Source of the DNA: Lyngbya sp. HA4199-MV5
GTDB lineage: Bacteria > Cyanobacteriota > Cyanobacteriia > Leptolyngbyales > Leptolyngbyaceae
NCBI GenBank assembly: GCA_019359375.1
Contig: JAHHHL010000042.1
Coordinates: forward strand, 1-59,288
Reading direction: 5' to 3'
Length of the DNA: 59,288 nt
This document shows, piece by piece, positions 54,545-59,288 of this stretch. The translations under genes were made by a program, and so were the position numbers. Under the pieces are notes generated by a model that was not told the DNA's origin, did not search any database, and saw only the letters and a list, made by a program, of their open reading frames with translations. Within the stretch, counting starts at the first letter, position 1. Each line of letters begins with the position of its first letter.

Positions 54545-54855
54545 TCTTTAAGGAGGCAGAAGGAGGGAGAAGTTGTTAGAAAAAGGCAGAAGGCAGAAGG
54601 CAGAGGGCAGAAGGAGGGATGGGGAAAGGCTAAAGGCTAAAGGCTAAAAAGCTGTAGCTTGCTTCCCGCAGGGTTGGCTGACCACTGACGCATTCTTCCA
54701 ACTCAAAACTCCTAACTCAAAACTCTCAACTCTTAACTCCCAGGCTGACCGCTGACTGCTCACCTCAAAACTCAAACTCATAACTCATAACTCTTCCCCC
54801 CTACTTCCCCTTTCCCCTTTCCCCCTCTCTCCTCACCCCTCGCCCCTCACCTCTC
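54545..54855. repeat. Heptanucleotide repeat cluster upstream of prfC
   Basis: GGCAGAA/GGCAGAG units, TAAAGGC units (three), AAAACTC units and CTCACCC/CCTTTCC units run up to the prfC start codon. The 20-mer GTAGCTTGCTTCCCGCAGGG at 54,653-54,672 recurs in reverse at 12,815-12,834. No gene in 54,441-54,859. Confidence 0.88.
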
Positions 54856-54859
54856 CCCC

Positions 54860-56488
54860 ATGTCCACAGAACTCCAGGCTGAACTCCAAACCGCAGTCGA
54901 TCGTCGGCGCAATTTTGCCATCATCTCGCACCCGGATGCGGGTAAAACAACGCTGACGGAAAAACTGCTGCTGTACGGAGGTGCCATTCACCAGGCAGGT
55001 AGCGTCAAGGCGCGACGGGCACAGCGACACGCCACCTCGGACTGGATGGAGATGGAGCAACAGCGGGGGATTTCCATCACTTCCACTGTGTTGCAATTTG
55101 CTTACCAGAACTGTCAGATCAACCTGCTGGACACACCGGGACACCAAGACTTCAGTGAAGATACCTATCGCACGCTGGCAGCCGCCGATAACGCGGTGAT
55201 GCTGATCGATGCTGCAAAAGGTCTGGAACCTCAAACCCGCAAGCTGTTTGAAGTGTGCCGTATGCGTGGCTTGCCGATCTTTACCTTTGTGAACAAGCTC
55301 GATCGCCCCGGACGAGAACCCCTAGATCTGCTGGACGAAATTGAGCAGGAGCTGGGCTTACAGACCTATGCAGTGAACTGGCCGATTGGGATGGGCGATC
55401 GATTCAAAGGGGTGTACGACCGTCGCAGTGAGCAGGTGCATCTGTTTGAACGGAGCGCTCACGGTCAACGAGAAGCGATCGACACGGCGGTTGATCTCGG
55501 CGACCCACGCATTGAAGACCTGCTAGAGCAATCGCTTTATTATCAGTTCAAAGACGACCTGGAATTGCTGGAAGGGTTGGGACCAGAACTCGACCTGGAT
55601 CTGGTGCATCGGGGCAAGATGACCCCTGTATTCTTTGGCAGCGCGATGACCAACTTTGGCGTGGAACTCTTTCTCAATGCGTTCTTAGATTACGCTCTGA
55701 AGCCAGGTTCCCATGCCAGCAACAAAGGCGAGATTCCACCGACCTATCCAGAATTCTCTGGGTTTGTCTTCAAGCTCCAGGCAAATATGGATCCCAAGCA
55801 CCGCGATCGCATCGCCTTTGTGCGCGTGTGTTCTGGTCGCTTTGAGAAAGACATGACCGTGAGCCATGCGCGATCGGGCAAAACGGTGCGCCTGTCTCGT
55901 CCCCAAAAGCTCTTTGCCCAAGATCGGGAAGTCATTGAAGAAGCCTATCCCGGCGATGTCATTGGCTTGAATAATCCCGGCGTGTTTGCGATCGGCGATA
56001 CCATCTATGTCGGTTCCAAACTCGAATATGAGGGCATTCCCTGCTTCTCGCCAGAACTCTTCGCCTATTTGAAAAATCCCAACCCGTCCAAATTCAAGCA
56101 GTTTCGCAAAGGCGTTTCGGAGCTTCAGGAAGAAGGTGCCGTGCAGATTATGTATTCGGCAGATGAAGCGAAGCGAGATCCGATCCTGGCTGCGGTCGGG
56201 CAACTGCAATTTGAGGTCGTACAATTTCGGATGCAGAATGAGTACGGCGTGGAAACCCAGCTAGAACTCCTGCCCTACAGTGTGGCTCGCTGGGTCGAAG
56301 GCGGCTGGGACGCACTAGCAAAGGTTGGTCGTCTGTTCAATACTGTGACGGCGAAGGATAGCTGGAACCGTCCTGTGCTGCTCTTTCGTAACGAATGGAA
56401 CATGAATCAGGTACAAGTAGACCATCCGGAGTTACAACTAAACGCGATCGCCCCCGTAGTTTCTGGGAGCGAACCGGGCGCTTTATGA
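54860..56488 (+). CDS. prfC: Peptide chain release factor 3, 542 aa
   Basis: Translational GTPase that recycles RF1/RF2 after termination. G1 motif SHPDAGKTT (22-30), switch [12 protein letters not shown]3 [13 protein letters not shown] (93-105), G4 [10 protein letters not shown] (about 148), followed by domain II ([20 protein letters not shown]) and the C-terminal domain ([20 protein letters not shown]). Length is that of the family. The start codon ATG 54,860 comes directly after CTCACCTCTCCCCC repeat units and lacks a Shine-Dalgarno sequence. Stands alone; the M48-like gene starts 62 bp downstream and may be co-transcribed. Confidence 0.95.
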   Translation: MSTELQAELQTAVDRRRNFAIISHPDAGKTTLTEKLLLYGGAIHQAGSVKARRAQRHATSDWMEMEQQRGISITSTVLQFAYQNCQINLLDTPGHQDFSEDTYRTLAAADNAVMLIDAAKGLEPQTRKLFEVCRMRGLPIFTFVNKLDRPGREPLDLLDEIEQELGLQTYAVNWPIGMGDRFKGVYDRRSEQVHLFERSAHGQREAIDTAVDLGDPRIEDLLEQSLYYQFKDDLELLEGLGPELDLDLVHRGKMTPVFFGSAMTNFGVELFLNAFLDYALKPGSHASNKGEIPPTYPEFSGFVFKLQANMDPKHRDRIAFVRVCSGRFEKDMTVSHARSGKTVRLSRPQKLFAQDREVIEEAYPGDVIGLNNPGVFAIGDTIYVGSKLEYEGIPCFSPELFAYLKNPNPSKFKQFRKGVSELQEEGAVQIMYSADEAKRDPILAAVGQLQFEVVQFRMQNEYGVETQLELLPYSVARWVEGGWDALAKVGRLFNTVTAKDSWNRPVLLFRNEWNMNQVQVDHPELQLNAIAPVVSGSEPGAL

Positions 56489-56550
56489 AGCTATCTTAGA
56501 AAGGCTACGCGCCAGCAGTCTACCGTCCTCTTCTAAGTAGGAGATGCCCT

Positions 56551-59082
56551 ATGCCTCCGGTTCCTGATTCGTCCTCGATCGCCCAAACCGTTCCAGACCT
56601 GGAAGCCGGACTCACTGCACTGAAGCAGGGCGACTACAAGACCGCGATCGCAAATTTAGAAGCAGTGCCTTTAGCACCCGATCACCCCCTCACCGCAAAA
56701 GCACAGATGGGATTGGCGGTTGCCTATGCGCGTACAGGCGACCCGTTGCGCTCAGCGTCACTCTGTCAGGCTCTCCGTCAAAGCAGCAACCGTCAGGTCA
56801 GCACCTGGGCAACCCAAACGCTAGCCAGCCTCATGGAAAGCAACCCGCACCTTGCCGGTCAGATCCAATCCGCAGTTCCGGCAACGTTCACGCCTACGGT
56901 TGAACCTGCGCCACCACCGTTACCTGCTCCTGTGCTTACTCCTGAGCCTGCTGCGGATGATTTGACAGGCTTCACGCCGTTTGACCCATCAGACCCACCA
57001 GATTTTGCCTCTGACGATCGTGAGTCTTTTCTGGATACTGCTCCACAGCCTCACCCTCTTGCGGATGGAAGCTCCGAACGAACGACAACTATTCAATCGG
57101 ACGCAGACGGCGCGAATGTCCCCATAACTCACCAGCCAGCGTCTAGCCGTGATGAAACTGCCTTTTTGCCAGAAGAAAGTGCCCGGATGATGCGGAGAAC
57201 AGCGCCTGGGTGGGAAGGGCGATCGTCCTCAACCGTTGATCGATTTAACGGCAAAGTACCCCAGCCTGCTTTAGTGGAGGAGCAACCGCTTTATCAGGCT
57301 ACCTGGCGACAGGCGGAACGATTAGCACAGGGCAAGTCTCTCGGTAAGGTGAAGCTGCTCCGGTTGCTGCTATTGCAGGCAGGTACCGCCGTGGTGCTGT
57401 TCTGGATGGTGCAGGCGATCGTCTACAACACCACGCTTTATTACAGCATTGCGCTCACCAAAATTCCGTTTCTCAATCTGCCACGGGAGTTGTTTCATCC
57501 TCCCGTAATTCCCATTCTGGTGTTTCTGGGGATACTCTTTGTAGCCTCTCGCTGGCTGCTAGATGGGCTGCTCACCGTCGCCTATGGACTGCAACCTTTG
57601 TCGGTGGGCAAATTGGGAACCTACAGCCCCGAAACCGCCCGATCGCTTCAGCGCTTTTGTCGGCAACAGCGAATTCCCATGCCAGCGCTGGGAGTGTTGC
57701 CGATGGAGGAGCCGATCGCCTTTAGCTATGGCTGCATTCCCCACGTAACGCGCATCGTTGTCAGTCAGGGCTTGCTAGAACAACTGGCAGACGATGAAAT
57801 TGCCACAATTTATGCTAGCGAGATTGGACATATTGCCAGCTTTGATGTGCCGCTGCTGTCGTTAGTCACGGTGCTGATACAGATTCCCTATACAGTGTTT
57901 CGGTTAGTGTCTGATTGGGGCAATCGGAAGCAGGCAGCGATCTCGCGTGTTTCGGCAAGTATTCTGGCGGCGATCGCCTACGGGCTGTATGCCCTGTTGC
58001 GGTGGGTGGCGCTGTGGCTGTCTCGTCAGCGGGTCTACTACAGCGATCGCGTGGCAGCAGAACTCACGGGCAATCCCAACGGCTTCACACGCGCCCTGCT
58101 CAAGCTGGCGATCGGCACGGCTAAAGAAGTCCACACTCAAAAACAAACCAGCTACTTGCTGGAAGGGTTTGACCTGTTGATGCCTGTGGGGCAACGCATG
58201 GCAACCACCATCGGCAGCGTCTATTCTCACACGCCGATCGAGTCTGTGTTGGAGTGGGAGCGCACCAATCCGTATCGTCATTGGTTAGCGATCAACAATT
58301 CTCATCCACCGACGGGCGATCGACTGAATCTGCTGTCTGTTTACGCCCGTCATTGGAAGCTGGACACCGAGTTGGAGTGGGCAAAAGAACAGCGGTCTTC
58401 AGCAAACGGCAGGCTCACAGGTCGCCAATGGCGATCGCTCTTGCTGCAAGGGGCACCCTTTTTTGGACTGGCGTTTGGCTTCGCGACAGCCTATCTTTTC
58501 GCAGCGCTGGGCTGGGTCGGCTGGAAGGCAGGCAACAATCAGTTGGCATGGATGTATGGCGATGGGTCACTGCTGCGAGGGCTACCGCTGATTGGCTTTA
58601 GCATCGGCACCTTTATTCGCATCAATCCCTTGTTCCCCGATTTGCCCTTCGCCAGCAACAAGCCGACTAATGCACCTGATTCGCTGATAGCGCTCCTGAA
58701 ACCAATCGATCGCATTCCCGTCAACAGCCAACCCGTCCAGCTAGAAGGCACGCTTCTGGGACGCATGGGCAGTAGTAACTTGCTGAGTCAGGATCTACTA
58801 CTGCAAACCACAACAGGCATCGTGCGGCTCCATTGGTTGTCGTCGTGGGGACCGATCGGCAACTTATTCCCTCAAGCTGTGCGCCCCACCGATTTACTGC
58901 ATCAGACTGTCACTGTCACTGGCTGGTTTCGTCGGGGTGCCACACCCTGGATCGATGTAGACACCATGCGTACACCAGGCGGACGAGTGAGCCGTAGTGG
59001 ACATCCCATCTGGTCTACGATTTTAGGGGCGATCGCCGCTGCCTGGGGCATCTACACCATCTTCCGCGGCGGCATTTTTTAA
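56551..59082 (+). CDS. M48-like membrane protein with degenerate zinc site, 843 aa
   Basis: N-terminal helical TPR-like part (about 14-105), then a Pro/Asp-rich linker to about 250, two membrane helices (about 272-292, 318-342), the M48 peptidase region (about 350-620), further helices near 640-700, and a C-terminal beta-rich domain ending with a helix. In active M48 enzymes the zinc site reads HExxH plus a later E. Here the motif is SEIGH (Ser 423, His 427), and the later RExxAD site is RVYYSD (494-499), so two of three zinc ligands are missing. The rest of the fold (LLEQLADDEIATIYASEIGH, VAAELTGNPNGF) is retained. Probably a non-catalytic relative. ATG 56,551 is preceded by TAGGAGATG (GGAG 8 bp upstream). 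Confidence 0.85.
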   Translation: MPPVPDSSSIAQTVPDLEAGLTALKQGDYKTAIANLEAVPLAPDHPLTAKAQMGLAVAYARTGDPLRSASLCQALRQSSNRQVSTWATQTLASLMESNPHLAGQIQSAVPATFTPTVEPAPPPLPAPVLTPEPAADDLTGFTPFDPSDPPDFASDDRESFLDTAPQPHPLADGSSERTTTIQSDADGANVPITHQPASSRDETAFLPEESARMMRRTAPGWEGRSSSTVDRFNGKVPQPALVEEQPLYQATWRQAERLAQGKSLGKVKLLRLLLLQAGTAVVLFWMVQAIVYNTTLYYSIALTKIPFLNLPRELFHPPVIPILVFLGILFVASRWLLDGLLTVAYGLQPLSVGKLGTYSPETARSLQRFCRQQRIPMPALGVLPMEEPIAFSYGCIPHVTRIVVSQGLLEQLADDEIATIYASEIGHIASFDVPLLSLVTVLIQIPYTVFRLVSDWGNRKQAAISRVSASILAAIAYGLYALLRWVALWLSRQRVYYSDRVAAELTGNPNGFTRALLKLAIGTAKEVHTQKQTSYLLEGFDLLMPVGQRMATTIGSVYSHTPIESVLEWERTNPYRHWLAINNSHPPTGDRLNLLSVYARHWKLDTELEWAKEQRSSANGRLTGRQWRSLLLQGAPFFGLAFGFATAYLFAALGWVGWKAGNNQLAWMYGDGSLLRGLPLIGFSIGTFIRINPLFPDLPFASNKPTNAPDSLIALLKPIDRIPVNSQPVQLEGTLLGRMGSSNLLSQDLLLQTTTGIVRLHWLSSWGPIGNLFPQAVRPTDLLHQTVTVTGWFRRGATPWIDVDTMRTPGGRVSRSGHPIWSTILGAIAAAWGIYTIFRGGIF

Positions 59083-59288
59083 CGAGAGTAAAACTCTACC
59101 TCATAGATCAAATATCTGATTAAGTTGTTAGGCTGATGGGTTCCAATGGGGGACTTGACGATGAGAGCATCCCAATCTTGCAAGACTCATTTTGAGAACT
59201 GCCCATTGAGATAGGCACAGCGATGCTTGAGCACCTGCGGCACATTATCTTTTTGCCCTTGCGCTCCGGCTAGTTTGATGCGCTGACC
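59079..59288 (-). pseudogene. Unidentified reading frame interrupted by a stop codon (partial, right edge)
   Basis: The minus strand reads GQRIKLAGAQGQKDNVPQVL, KHRCAYLNGQFSK, then TGA (59,188-59,190), then in the same frame VLQDWDALIVKSPIGTHQPN and NLIRYLIYEVEFYSR before TAA. Both parts look protein-like and lie in one frame, so a single gene seems to have acquired a stop codon. I cannot name the family; a transposase is possible. The 5' part lies outside the window. Confidence 0.4.

Noticed and set aside
1-59288. tRNA and rRNA genes
   Set aside because: No TpsiC-arm-like GGTTCGAATC context with matching acceptor stem and no rRNA segments were seen by eye on either strand.

Overview
The window is a chromosomal stretch from a cyanobacterium. 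The left edge cuts through psbA (photosystem II D1 protein), HIP1-type GCGATCGC octamers are scattered throughout, and the gene content is typical of the group: a knotless phytochrome kinase, a PixJ-type photoreceptor operon, Omp85, a cellulose synthase and pentapeptide-repeat proteins. The abundance of short tandem repeats and decayed transposases suggests a filamentous, repeat-rich lineage. Genus and species cannot be fixed from this sequence alone.

Layout. 1-10,000: psbA end and terminator; transposase debris; a small gene followed by a GIY-YIG protein; a large DUF4347/delta-60/cadherin-like surface protein; an IS5-type remnant; a small Imm32-like protein; an overlapping pair of a small protein and a retropepsin-like protease; a DUF4333-type lipoprotein; an orphan DUF1989 protein. 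10,000-18,150: GAF-PHY-PAS histidine kinase (knotless phytochrome), a divergent MFS exporter, an unrecognised 507-residue protein, a two-helix membrane protein. 18,560-23,430: Omp85 barrel, pentapeptide protein, CheW-like protein. 24,000-33,800 (minus strand): a pixGHIJL-type taxis operon whose PixJ-like receptor has three GAF domains, two of them tandem DXCF cyanobacteriochrome type. 34,900-44,760 (minus strand): a cellulose secretion locus read as barrel, TPR, bcsB, bcsA. 45,300-59,288: housekeeping and accessory genes, namely a phosphodiester glycosidase-type protein, YbaK-like deacylase, DoxX, citramalate synthase, hicAB, DUF427, an alpha/beta hydrolase, an HpxZ-like protein plus glutaminase, DUF4870, release factor 3 and an M48-like protein that has lost zinc ligands. 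An unidentified, interrupted reading frame closes the window.

Two light-sensing systems lie close together. The phytochrome kinase carries the canonical bilin cysteine. The Pix operon contains the full signal route: receptor PixJ, adaptor PixI, kinase PixL, regulators PixG and PixH. BcsA keeps its c-di-GMP-binding PilZ motif, so cellulose output may be controlled by second-messenger signalling. Any link between light sensing and cellulose is an inference from proximity and from known cyanobacterial biology.

The most striking property is repetitive DNA. At least ten different heptanucleotide tandem repeats fill most intergenic gaps. In three genes they have entered the reading frame without breaking it: citramalate synthase (about 67 codons inside the TIM barrel), the cellulose TPR gene (about 81 codons between the start codon and the signal peptide) and pixL (a linker). 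Three unrelated minisatellites share a 21-bp unit, which is both three heptamers and seven codons. Two MITE-like palindromic families (131 bp in three copies, 95 bp in two copies) and further dispersed repeats add to this.
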